DNA of 7,303 bases, taken from positions 1 to 7,303 of the forward strand of contig DEZI01000008.1 of NCBI GenBank assembly GCA_002364755.1, in the 5' to 3' direction. The stretch is from Stenotrophomonas maltophilia. GTDB lineage: Bacteria > Pseudomonadota > Gammaproteobacteria > Xanthomonadales > Xanthomonadaceae. The position numbers were made by a program, and so were the translations under genes. The notes under the pieces were generated by a model that was given only the letters and a program-made list of their open reading frames with translations, was not told where the DNA came from and did no database searches. Below are positions 1-6,748 of this stretch, piece after piece (position 1 is the stretch's first letter; every line of letters begins with the position of its first letter).

Positions 1-17
1 CATGGGCTCGGCTCTAC
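1..17 (-). repeat. GTAG palindrome (SMAG/REP-like), cut by the window edge
   Basis: The right half of a GTAG element is visible: a GCTCGGCT arm followed by CTAC at 14-17, which is GTAG on the minus strand. The matching left arm lies outside the window. It has the same sequence as the right half of the element at 104-127, so the array continues to the left. Confidence 0.7.
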
Positions 18-58
18 ACGGGATTTCCGAAGCGTCGATCTTGCCCGGTTGCTCAGCT

Positions 59-82
59 GTAGAACCGAGCCTACGCTCGGCT
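59..82 (+). repeat. GTAG palindrome (SMAG/REP-like)
   Basis: GTAG at 59-62 is followed by a hairpin with arms CCGAGC (65-70) and GCTCGG (75-80) around the loop CTAC. It faces the oppositely oriented element at 104-127, so the two form an inverted doublet. GTAG-headed palindromes of this kind are known in S. maltophilia as SMAG elements, thought to be mobilised by RAYT transposases. No such transposase gene is in the window. Confidence 0.75.
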
Positions 83-103
83 GCTTTGCATCCGGCTGAT
101 CGC

Positions 104-127
104 AGCCGAGCATGGGCTCGGCTCTAC
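104..127 (-). repeat. GTAG palindrome (SMAG/REP-like)
   Basis: Arms AGCCGAGC (104-111) and GCTCGGCT (116-123) form a perfect 8-bp stem around the loop ATGG. CTAC at 124-127 gives GTAG on the minus strand. Confidence 0.8.
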
Positions 128-168
128 ACAGGGTTTCCGAAGCGTCGATCTTGCCCGGTTGCTCAGCT

Positions 169-196
169 GTAGAGCCGAGCATGGGCTCGGCTCTAC
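169..196. repeat. Fully symmetric GTAG palindrome (SMAG/REP-like)
   Basis: GTAGAGCCGAGC (169-180) and GCTCGGCTCTAC (185-196) are perfect reverse complements, giving a 12-bp stem with a 4-base loop. Unlike the neighbouring elements, the GTAG head is mirrored, so the element can be read on either strand. It is the most stable predicted hairpin downstream of the receptor gene stop codon and may act as a transcript-end stabiliser. Confidence 0.85.
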
Positions 197-197
197 A

Positions 198-225
198 CGG
201 GGTTACCGACCCCGGTAGCGCCGAG
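198..225. repeat. Short hairpin and degenerate GTAG half element next to the receptor gene stop
   Basis: CGGGG (198-202) pairs with CCCCG (210-214) around a 7-base loop. A shifted alternative pairs TACCG (204-208) with CGGTA (213-217). GTAG at 215-218 followed by CGCCGAGC looks like the head of another GTAG element without its second arm. In the direction of the receptor transcript there is no T-run, so this is not a convincing intrinsic terminator. Confidence 0.4.
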
Positions 226-233
226 CCGCTCCC

Positions 234-3227
234 TCAGTAGTCGTAGCTCACGCTCACCCGCAGCGAGCGCGGTGCCTGGCGCACCGTCGCCGCGCCGTAC
301 AGCGGGTCAGGCTGGCCCGGGTCCAGCTCGGAGTACGGCGACTTCCACAGCGCGACCTGGCTGTTGAACACGTTGAACACATCCAGGTTGAAGCCCAGTC
401 GACCCTCGGCCGCGGCCGGGCGATAGGACACGCCCAGATCCAGCTGCTTCAGCCACGGCAGCCGCCCCTGGCTGCCCGGAGGTGCGGGCTGGCCGTTGTA
501 GAAGTGGTAGGCGATGCCATAGCCGGAGGGATCTTCGAACTCCGGGCCATACGAACCCAGCGCGCTGAACGGCGTACCCGAGATCACCCGCACGTTGGCC
601 GAGACCAGCCATTCCGGCGTCAACTGGTAGTAACCGTGCAGCTTGAACTGGTGCGTGTGGTCATTGCTCTGCGGCCCGTTGGTGTGCTCCATCAGCTGGG
701 CGTAATCCCAGGCCTGCGTGGTCGACACCGCAGTCTGGCCGATGCCCGACAGCAGCTGGCCTTCGGTGGTGCCGTAGCTGCGCGACCAGGTGTAGTCGGC
801 ACGGCCATACCAGCGTCCATCGAACGGATGCTCCAGCGACAGGTTCACCGCGTAGTAGTTGCGCTTGAACTTCGGGAAGCCCATCTCGGCATTGGTCAGC
901 GGCACGCTCACATAGTTGCCGGCGGTGTCGACCAGGTTGAAGGTATTCGCGCGGCCCGGGTTGATCAGCCAGCAGCTGACCGGGTTGCTGTCCTTGGTGA
1001 CGTTGTAGCCAAGGCTGCTGGCCTTGCCGAGCACCGCATCGATATCGCAGTAGTCATCCACGCCGCTGCGCAGCACACGGTACGTCGCCTTCGCGCCGTA
1101 CACCCAGTCCTGGCCCAGTGCCTTGGTGAAGCCGAGGATGAATTCATCCTGGAACGACGGCTTGATGCCGGAGGTGGCCACCGTCTTCGCGTCCGGCAGC
1201 AGGCCGTAGTTGTTGTTGGACGACACCGCATCGGAGAACTGGGTGAGATCGGTCGGGTAGCCGTTGCTGTCGATGCCGCCGTACGTGTAGTAGGTGGACG
1301 TCGCCAGCGTTGCTCCGGCCGCATTGAACGCCGGGTTCAGCGGCAGCGCCAGGTAGTAGCGGCCCACGTTGCCGAACACCTTGAAGCGGCCGTCGCCGCC
1401 GACATCCCAGCTGAAGCCCAGGCGCGGTGCCCACTGCCCGCTGGTCTGCTTGATGTAGGCGTCGCCATCGCGGTTGTAGTTGGTGAACTGGTCCAGGCGC
1501 AGGCCGAGGTTCAGCAGCAGGCGGTCGGTCACCTGCCAGTTGTCCTCGACGTACTGCGCCCGCTGCGAGGCGCGCACCGAGGCCAGCGCACTGTAGATGT
1601 ACTGGCGCACGTAGTAGCCATCCTGGCCATTGCGGATGCCGCCGGTGGCCGGCACGCCGAGGCCGGTATTGATCGGCACGTTCGGGTTGGACTGGCCGTA
1701 GATCCAGTAGTAACCATCGGCCGACGCCACCGAGCCACGGTTGAGCGCGCGTGCGTTCTGGTTGTCGATGCCCACCGTGATGCTGTGGTCGCCCAGGACA
1801 TAGTTCGCATCCAGGCGCAGGTTGTTGCTGCGGTTGCCGCGCGCGGGGTCGACCAGCAGCGAGGTGGTCTGCGCGTTGGTGATCGGCGTGCCACCGTTGA
1901 GCGCCGGGTTCTGCAGGTTGGCGCTGTTGATGTAGGTCAGGCTGCCGTCATAGGCGGGATTGCCGATGTAGTCATCGGTCTTCATCTCACCGTACTGCGC
2001 ACTGACGGTGAGGCGATCGGTCAGGTAGCCGGTGTACTTGGCCGTCCACAGGTCGCCGCCGGTCTTGGTGGTGTCCTCCTTGCCGCGCTGCGCGCCACGG
2101 GTCAACGTGTCGTAGTCGTAGGCGAAGCTGTCACCACGGAACACGTTGCGGCTGGAGGCGCCGGTCAGCTCCAGCAGGTGGTTGTCGGTGATGTTCCAGT
2201 CCAGCTTGGCGTACCAGCGCGGACGGTTGTACTCATACTTCGAGTAGGAATTGGTCGCCTCGACGTTCTTGACGTCGGTGCCTTCGCGGCGCTCCAGTTC
2301 GTAGGAGCCGAAGAAGAACAGTTTGTCTTCGATCAGCGGGCCGCCGGCGTAGATGCTCTCCGTGGTCACCCACTCGCGGTCCTTGCTCTCCGGCGAGTAC
2401 AGCGCACCGTCGCCCGGGTAGCGCACGTCGTCCTTGTCAGAACGCGTGGAGGCCGGTTCCCAGGTGAACTGGCCACCGAAATGCCAGTCATTGGTGCCGC
2501 GCTTGCCGACGGCATTGATGACGCCGCCATCGGAACGACCGTACTTGGCGCTGTAGCCACCGGTGTAGATTTCCTGCTGGTCGATGCTGCCATAGGGCAG
2601 CGTCAGGCCACCGAGGCCACGCAGCGGATCGGTGCTGTTGAAGCCGTTGATGTAGTACGCGTTCTCGGCCGCCGACGAACCGCCGAAGCTGACCAGCTGC
2701 GCACCGGTCGGGCCGGCATAGCTGCCGTTGCCACCGTTGCCGACCACGCCCGGTGCGAGCTGGGCGATGGCCTCGGCCGAGCGGCCCAGCGGCAGGCGCT
2801 GCAACTGCTCGGCGGTGATCACCGTGCGCGAATCCACGCTGCTGACGTCGATCGCAGCCGCGGCGCGATCAGCGCTGACCTGCACGCCATCCAGGCGCGT
2901 GACCTCACCGAACGACACCTCGGTGCTGGTGCCCACCGTCAGCGCAACGCCCTCGCGGGTCTGCAGCACCTTGCCGTCGGCATCGCGTGCTTCCACCGAA
3001 TAGCGGCCCAGCGGCAGCTGGCCGATGGTATAGCGGCCACGCGCGTCCACCGTCACCTCACGGGTGAGGCCGGTCTCGCTGCGGACGAAGATGCGCTGTG
3101 CCGAAGGCGGCGCGAGGCCGGCGATGGCGCCGGTGGTGGACTGGGCATGCAGTGCGGGGGACGCGGTGGCAAGCAACACCGCCAACGCCAGCAATCGCGG
3201 GCGCAGTGAGGAACGAGCAGTCGTCAT
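234..3227 (-). CDS. TonB-dependent outer-membrane receptor, Oar-like, with N-terminal carboxypeptidase-regulatory-like domain
   Basis: This complete 997-residue protein is probably a TonB-dependent transporter or receptor in the outer membrane; its ligand cannot be told from sequence. Residues 1-28 are a signal peptide: a basic start with RSSLRPR, a hydrophobic LLALAVLLATASPAL core and likely cleavage after LHA. Residues about 31-108 form a beta-sandwich of the carboxypeptidase-regulatory type (GRYTIGQLPLGRYSVEA). LDGVQVSA near 112-119 sits where a TonB box is expected. The plug follows at about 126-245 (QLQRLPLGRS, YYINGFNSTDPLRG, SAKYGRSDGGVINAV), then the beta-barrel, ending in the aromatic SVSYDY. 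The ATG at 3227 is chosen because the signal peptide begins there. An in-frame ATG at 3296 would add 23 residues and bury the signal. No strong Shine-Dalgarno motif is visible before either start. The gene lies 180 bp downstream of the uvrA-like gene on the same strand, and co-transcription is uncertain. Confidence 0.93.
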   Translation of the reverse strand: MTTARSSLRPRLLALAVLLATASPALHAQSTTGAIAGLAPPSAQRIFVRSETGLTREVTVDARGRYTIGQLPLGRYSVEARDADGKVLQTREGVALTVGTSTEVSFGEVTRLDGVQVSADRAAAAIDVSSVDSRTVITAEQLQRLPLGRSAEAIAQLAPGVVGNGGNGSYAGPTGAQLVSFGGSSAAENAYYINGFNSTDPLRGLGGLTLPYGSIDQQEIYTGGYSAKYGRSDGGVINAVGKRGTNDWHFGGQFTWEPASTRSDKDDVRYPGDGALYSPESKDREWVTTESIYAGGPLIEDKLFFFGSYELERREGTDVKNVEATNSYSKYEYNRPRWYAKLDWNITDNHLLELTGASSRNVFRGDSFAYDYDTLTRGAQRGKEDTTKTGGDLWTAKYTGYLTDRLTVSAQYGEMKTDDYIGNPAYDGSLTYINSANLQNPALNGGTPITNAQTTSLLVDPARGNRSNNLRLDANYVLGDHSITVGIDNQNARALNRGSVASADGYYWIYGQSNPNVPINTGLGVPATGGIRNGQDGYYVRQYIYSALASVRASQRAQYVEDNWQVTDRLLLNLGLRLDQFTNYNRDGDAYIKQTSGQWAPRLGFSWDVGGDGRFKVFGNVGRYYLALPLNPAFNAAGATLATSTYYTYGGIDSNGYPTDLTQFSDAVSSNNNYGLLPDAKTVATSGIKPSFQDEFILGFTKALGQDWVYGAKATYRVLRSGVDDYCDIDAVLGKASSLGYNVTKDSNPVSCWLINPGRANTFNLVDTAGNYVSVPLTNAEMGFPKFKRNYYAVNLSLEHPFDGRWYGRADYTWSRSYGTTEGQLLSGIGQTAVSTTQAWDYAQLMEHTNGPQSNDHTHQFKLHGYYQLTPEWLVSANVRVISGTPFSALGSYGPEFEDPSGYGIAYHFYNGQPAPPGSQGRLPWLKQLDLGVSYRPAAAEGRLGFNLDVFNVFNSQVALWKSPYSELDPGQPDPLYGAATVRQAPRSLRVSVSYDY

Positions 3228-3407
3228 CGTGGGGCGTACGGGTAGTGGGGGAAGCGCTGCCTGCGCGCCGCGATGGGCGCGCCAGACATTGCACATTCAT
3301 TAACCCCGCTCACGCCCCAATGCAGAAATGCCGAGTGGTTATGTGCTGCTGGCCGATGGCCATACCCGATCGGCCGGCAGGTCATGCTCGGTCATGCAGA
3401 ACTCAAC
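3228..3407 (-). promoter_or_regulatory. Intergenic region upstream of the receptor gene with repeats of operator type
   Basis: This gap between the uvrA-like stop and the receptor start must carry the receptor promoter if that gene has its own. I found no convincing -35/-10 pair. Two ordered elements are present: the inverted repeat GGCCGAT (3351-3357)/ATCGGCC (3369-3375) with an 11-base loop, and two copies of GTCATGC (3381-3387 and 3391-3397) spaced 10 bp start to start. That phasing would put both copies on the same face of the helix, which suits a dimeric regulator. The inverted repeat is 33 bp past the uvrA-like stop but has no T-run, so a terminator role is doubtful. Confidence 0.35.
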
Positions 3408-6059
3408 TCAAGCGCTCCTCGACAGCTCCCGCGCCAGGAACGGGGCCGTCCTGCTGCCTTTCGCACGCGCGACCTGATGTGGGGTTCCCTTCGCCACGAT
3501 GGTGCCGCCCGCACGGCCTGCGCCCGGCCCAACGTCGATCACCCAGTCCGCCTGCGCGACCGCACGCATGTCGTGCTCGATCATCACCACCGTGTTCCCC
3601 GCCTCCACCAGGCGCTGCAGCTGCACCATCAGCCGGTCCGCGTCAGATGCGTGCAGACCGGTGGTGGGTTCATCCAGCACGTACAGGCTGCGCCCACGCT
3701 GGCTGCGCTGCAGCTCGGTGGCCAGCTTGATGCGTTGTGCCTCACCGCCTGAAAGCTCGGTGGCCGGCTGGCCCAGCCGCAGATAGCCCAGGCCGATTTC
3801 CTGCAGCAGGTGCAGCGGGCGTGCGATGGCATCTTCTTCGCTGAAGAACGCATGCGCTTCGTCCACCGTCATCTGCAGCACATCGGCGATGGTGCGCTCA
3901 TTCCACAGCACCTTCAGCGTGGCCTCGTTGTAGCGCGCACCATGGCAGGTGGGGCACGGCGCATAGACGCTGGGCATGAACAGCAGTTCGACGCTGACAA
4001 AGCCCTCGCCTTCGCAGGTTTCGCAGCGGCCCTTGGCCACGTTGAAGGAGAAGCGCCCTGCGTCGAACTTTCGACGGCGTGCGGCCGGCGTCGCGGCAAA
4101 CAGCTTGCGCACGTGGTCGAACAACCCGGTGTAGGTCGCCAGGTTGGAACGCGGCGTGCGGCCGATCGGCTTCTGGTCCACCTGCACGACGCGCTGGATG
4201 GCATCCACATCGCCCGCCAGCCGGCCGCGCGTTGCTTCGATCACCGTGGGGCCATCGGTCGGTGTGCTTTCAGCGGTGTCCTCCACCGGCTCATGGCCCA
4301 GATGCAGCAGCATCAGCTCCGGCAGGGCCTGCGCCATCAGGCTGGATTTGCCCGAGCCGGAAATGCCGGTCACGGCGGTCAGCAGGCCCAGCGGCACCTG
4401 CGCATCCACACCCTTCAGGTTGTGCCGGTGGATGTCCTGCAGCTCCAACCAGCTGTCCGCGCTGCGCTGCCGGCTGGCCGGCGCTGGCACCTGGTCGAAC
4501 AGATAGCGGGCCGTGCGAGAGTCCGCGACCTGGCGCAGACCTTCGGGCTCGCCACTGTAAAGAACATGTCCACCGTGCTCGCCCGCTTCCGGGCCCACGT
4601 CCACCAGCCATTGCGCGCGACGCATCAGCTCCAGATCATGTTCGACCACGAACACCGAGTTGCCACCGTCGCGCAGCCGGTCCAGTGCGTCGTACAGCGC
4701 CTTGCTGTCGGCAGGATGCAGGCCTGCAGAGGGCTCATCGAGCACATACAGCACGCCGAACAGCAGCGAGCTCAACTGCGTGGCCAAGCGCAGGCGCTGC
4801 AGTTCGCCGGCAGACAGCGTCGGTGTTGCCCGATCCAGGGACAGATAGCCAAGGCCCAGGCCACGCAGCTGCTGCACGCGTGCCATCACCCCGCCCGCGA
4901 GCCGCTGGGCAGCCAGCTGCTTTTCCTTGGACAGTGCCGACGTACGCCGCACATCCGGTGCTGCCGCGTGGCTTGCACGGCCAGCGGCAGCCCGTTGGCG
5001 GCGATCTCGGCCGGTGGCGGTGCGGCTGGTGCCTGCGCCCGGGTTGTGCGCGCTGAAATCCCCCGCGGCGATCGGCTCCAGCAGCTCTGCCAGCTGATCC
5101 AGCGGCAACCGCATGAACTCGCCGATGTCCACGCCTGCAAAGGTGACCGAGAGTGCCTCGGGCTTCAGCCGCTTGCCTTCGCAGGCCGGGCACAGTCTGC
5201 CTTCCATGTAGCGGGACACGCGCTTGCGCATCAGCGCACTCTGCGTGTTGGCAAAGGTGTGCAGCACGTAGCGGCGTGCGCCGGTATAGGTGCCCATGTA
5301 GCTGGGTTCCAGCTTTCGCTTGAGTGCCGCGCGGGTCTCGGCAGGGGTGAAGCCGGCATAGACCGGTACAGTCGGCGCGTCCTCGGTGAACAGGATCCAG
5401 TCGCGGGCTTTCTTCGGCAGCGTCTTCCACGGCACGTCGATGTCGTAGCCCAGCGTGACCAGGATGTCGCGCAGGTTCTGCCCGTGCCACGCCGGCGGCC
5501 AGGAAGCGATGGCGCGCTCACGGATGCTCAGCGAGGGGTCGGGCACCATCAACGCCTCGGTCACCTCATACACGTGGCCAAGGCCGTGGCAGGTGGTGCA
5601 GGCGCCCTGCGGCGTGTTGGGCGAGAAATCCTCGGCGTACAGCATGGGCTGCCTGGCGGGATACGTGCCCGCCCGCGAATACATCATGCGCACCAGGCTG
5701 GACAGCGTGGTGACACTACCCACCGATGACCGCGCGTTGCTGGCACCGCGTTGCTGCTGCAGCGCCACCGCTGGCGGCAGGCCATCGATCGCATCCACAT
5801 CCGGCACGCCGGCCTGGTCGATCAGCCGCCGTGCGTAGGGCGCGACGGACTCGAAGTAGCGTCGCTGCGCCTCCGCATACACGGTACCGAAGGCCAGCGA
5901 TGACTTGCCGGAACCCGAGACGCCGGAGAACACCACCAGTGCATTGCGCGGAATGGAGACGTCGACATTCTTCAGGTTGTGCTCGCGCGCACCGCGAACC
6001 TCGACGCAACCGCTGGCGGTGGCTGCGGACGGCGGCGCTTTGGAGGATGAGTTGGACAT
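3408..6059 (-). CDS. Class II UvrA-like ABC ATPase (UvrA paralogue lacking the UvrB-binding domain)
   Basis: This 883-residue tandem ABC ATPase belongs to the UvrA family, whose members bind damaged or distorted DNA as dimers. The first ATPase half has Walker A GVSGSGKSS (46-54), signature LSAGE (415-419), Walker B VLDEP (439-443) and switch His in VVEHD (471-475). The second half has Walker A GISGSGKSS (565-573), signature LSGGE (769-773), Walker B VLDEP (795-799) and IEHD (827-830). The C-terminal zinc module is intact: CETC (679-682), 19 residues, CPTC (702-705). CTTC (154-157) and CPAC (290-293) are single CxxC pairs. About 100 residues separate the first Walker A from CTTC, so the UvrB-binding domain and the first CxxC of the canonical module are missing, as in UvrA2 and DrrC-type proteins. 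An Arg/Ala-rich insert occupies about 343-382. The ATG at 6059 has AGGA with an 8-base spacer; an in-frame GTG at 6089 has no such motif. No LexA-like site is evident. Its physiological role (auxiliary repair, drug tolerance) is inference. Confidence 0.93.
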   Translation of the reverse strand: MSNSSSKAPPSAATASGCVEVRGAREHNLKNVDVSIPRNALVVFSGVSGSGKSSLAFGTVYAEAQRRYFESVAPYARRLIDQAGVPDVDAIDGLPPAVALQQQRGASNARSSVGSVTTLSSLVRMMYSRAGTYPARQPMLYAEDFSPNTPQGACTTCHGLGHVYEVTEALMVPDPSLSIRERAIASWPPAWHGQNLRDILVTLGYDIDVPWKTLPKKARDWILFTEDAPTVPVYAGFTPAETRAALKRKLEPSYMGTYTGARRYVLHTFANTQSALMRKRVSRYMEGRLCPACEGKRLKPEALSVTFAGVDIGEFMRLPLDQLAELLEPIAAGDFSAHNPGAGTSRTATGRDRRQRAAAGRASHAAAPDVRRTSALSKEKQLAAQRLAGGVMARVQQLRGLGLGYLSLDRATPTLSAGELQRLRLATQLSSLLFGVLYVLDEPSAGLHPADSKALYDALDRLRDGGNSVFVVEHDLELMRRAQWLVDVGPEAGEHGGHVLYSGEPEGLRQVADSRTARYLFDQVPAPASRQRSADSWLELQDIHRHNLKGVDAQVPLGLLTAVTGISGSGKSSLMAQALPELMLLHLGHEPVEDTAESTPTDGPTVIEATRGRLAGDVDAIQRVVQVDQKPIGRTPRSNLATYTGLFDHVRKLFAATPAARRRKFDAGRFSFNVAKGRCETCEGEGFVSVELLFMPSVYAPCPTCHGARYNEATLKVLWNERTIADVLQMTVDEAHAFFSEEDAIARPLHLLQEIGLGYLRLGQPATELSGGEAQRIKLATELQRSQRGRSLYVLDEPTTGLHASDADRLMVQLQRLVEAGNTVVMIEHDMRAVAQADWVIDVGPGAGRAGGTIVAKGTPHQVARAKGSRTAPFLARELSRSA

Positions 6060-6183
6060 CGTCGCGATCCTGCAGGCAGTGAGTGGCACGCATCAGCGCG
6101 TGCCCGGCGCCCTATTCTCGCTGCTGCCGGGGTGAACGGGAGTGACGGTTGGAGCGGCACCCACAAGGTGGTACAAGACACGG
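6060..6183. promoter_or_regulatory. Divergent promoter region with perfect 7-bp inverted repeat
   Basis: The 124 bp between the minus-strand uvrA-like start and the plus-strand small membrane gene should contain both promoters. GGCACGC (6085-6091) and GCGTGCC (6098-6104) are perfect inverted copies with a 6-base gap, 26-45 bases upstream of the uvrA-like ATG. This could be an operator or a leader hairpin. TATTCT at 6113-6118 is a possible -10 for the plus strand, but I see no good -35 to match. The AGGA ribosome site for the uvrA-like gene lies at about 6068-6071 on the minus strand. Confidence 0.4.
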
Positions 6184-6426
6184 ATGGACGACAGAAAATA
6201 CTGGTTCACACGGAAGCGATACGGCTGGGGCTGGGGCCTGCCCTGCGCCTGGCAGGGCTGGGTGGTTTACGCCGTGGCATTCACTTTGCTGCTGGCAGGG
6301 CCGTTCCTGTTCTCGCCGGTCAACCGACCCGTGGCATTCCAGCTGTACACGTGGGCAGTGATTCTGGTCCTGGTGCTGGTCTGCTGGCTGAAAGGCGCGC
6401 CGCCGGGGTGGCGCTGGGGGAAGTAG
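6184..6426 (+). CDS. Small Trp-rich membrane protein, two predicted transmembrane helices, unknown function
   Basis: The 80-residue product starts MDDRKYWFTRKRYGWGWGLP, a basic aromatic N-terminus, followed by two hydrophobic segments: about 27-43 (VVYAVAFTLLLAGPFLF) and about 52-67 (LYTWAVILVLVLVCW). It ends in a basic Trp-rich tail (GWRWGK). I recognise the pattern YGWGWGLP...AWQGW with a WRWG tail from conserved small hypothetical proteins of proteobacteria, but no function is known to me. The ATG at 6184 is preferred: AGGTGG at 6166-6171 lies upstream with a rather long 12-base gap, and an in-frame GTG at 6142 would add a non-conserved-looking 14 residues. The ribosome site falls in a small CACC/GGTG hairpin. 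It is divergent from the uvrA-like gene and followed by a 14-bp palindrome. A functional link to the ATPase is not shown. Confidence 0.8.
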   Translation: MDDRKYWFTRKRYGWGWGLPCAWQGWVVYAVAFTLLLAGPFLFSPVNRPVAFQLYTWAVILVLVLVCWLKGAPPGWRWGK

Positions 6427-6434
6427 TGGGTGGC

Positions 6435-6448
6435 AGACGCGCGCGTCT
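6435..6448. repeat. Perfect 14-bp palindrome
   Basis: AGACGCGCGCGTCT is a perfect palindrome beginning 8 bases after the stop codon of the small membrane gene. With no central loop it would fold poorly as an RNA hairpin and is more like a protein binding site. There is no T-run, so it is not an intrinsic terminator. Confidence 0.5.
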
Positions 6449-6458
6449 CCAACATGAA

Positions 6459-6533
6459 TCAGCCCGCCAGATCTGCAACCGCGAATCCAAACGCCACCAC
6501 ACCCGCACCCAAGGGTAGATAGGTCATCCACAC
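6459..6533 (-). CDS. Possible 24-residue hydrophobic peptide or C-terminal remnant of a lost gene
   Basis: On the minus strand a GTG at 6533 is preceded by GAGGG with a 7-base spacer and opens a 24-codon frame ending at TGA (6459-6461). The peptide contains WMTYLPLGAGVVAFGF followed by AVADLAG, which reads like a single short membrane segment. The frame stays open upstream of the GTG (LLEGSPVW), so it could instead be the tail of a decayed membrane protein gene. I do not recognise a family. The support is one ribosome site and protein-like composition, both weak for such a short frame. Confidence 0.25.
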   Translation of the reverse strand: MWMTYLPLGAGVVAFGFAVADLAG

Positions 6534-6711
6534 AGGGCTGCCCTCAAGCAAGCGAGTACAGATGAGGTACCACCGGCAACGGGTGGTCGGGCATCGAAAA
6601 CCCGTGATACTGCGTAAGTTGTTTACGCTTGCCGGCTATGGCGGGCGGAGCGTGGAGGCCTTGTGCCTGCCGGTCTTGCGCAATGTCCCGGTTTTCGAGC
6701 CACGTCTCCGC

Positions 6712-6731
6712 CCGCCACCTTCGTGTGGCGG
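6712..6731 (+). promoter_or_regulatory. Perfect 7-bp hairpin in the leader
   Basis: CCGCCAC and GTGGCGG flank the 6-base loop CTTCGT. Bases 6712-6716 are also the end of the long 16-bp stem, so the two structures cannot coexist. No T-run follows, which argues against an intrinsic terminator and for a switch or a stability element. Confidence 0.55.
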
Positions 6732-6748
6732 CTACCGACTGTCTGCAC

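Larger units (their letters stand above)
1..180. repeat. Tandem 110-bp-period duplication containing GTAG palindromes and a conserved spacer
   Basis: Bases 1-70 recur at 111-180 with only three differences (20/130, 23/133 and 64/174). The duplicated block consists of a CTAC-ended half palindrome, a spacer of about 41 bases (18-58 and 128-168) and a GTAG-started half palindrome. The spacer is nearly as well conserved as the palindromes, so the block appears to have been duplicated as a unit. A third partial copy of the CATGGGCTCGG start is at 180-190. The array lies immediately downstream of the minus-strand receptor gene, where REP elements often sit and can affect mRNA ends. Confidence 0.8.

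Noticed and set aside
1..180. CRISPR array
   Set aside because: The direct repeats are few, 110 bp apart and built of GTAG palindromes, and the spacers are the same sequence rather than unique.
504..3209. A 901-codon open frame on the plus strand, opposite the receptor gene
   Set aside because: It is antisense to a clear TonB-dependent receptor, its composition is dominated by Val, Ala, Arg, His and Gln without domain motifs, and long antisense frames are common in GC-rich genes.
3351..3375. Intrinsic terminator after the uvrA-like gene
   Set aside because: The 7-bp stem has an 11-base loop and no T-run on the minus strand; it is kept only as an inverted repeat.
4910..5060. Suspected compensating frameshifts in the uvrA-like gene at the Arg/Ala-rich segment (residues about 343-382)
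   Set aside because: The frame stays open and rejoins the conserved sequence exactly, and a segment ending APDVRRT...LS.EK..AAQR before the signature looks familiar to me from related UvrA paralogues, so it is more likely a natural variable insert.
3810..5729. A 639-codon plus-strand frame opposite the uvrA-like gene
   Set aside because: It overlaps a gene with all UvrA motifs in order and shows no recognisable domain or ribosome site.
6060..6183. LexA/SOS box upstream of the uvrA-like gene
   Set aside because: Neither the CTG-N10-CAG type nor the TTAGTA-type Xanthomonad motif is present.
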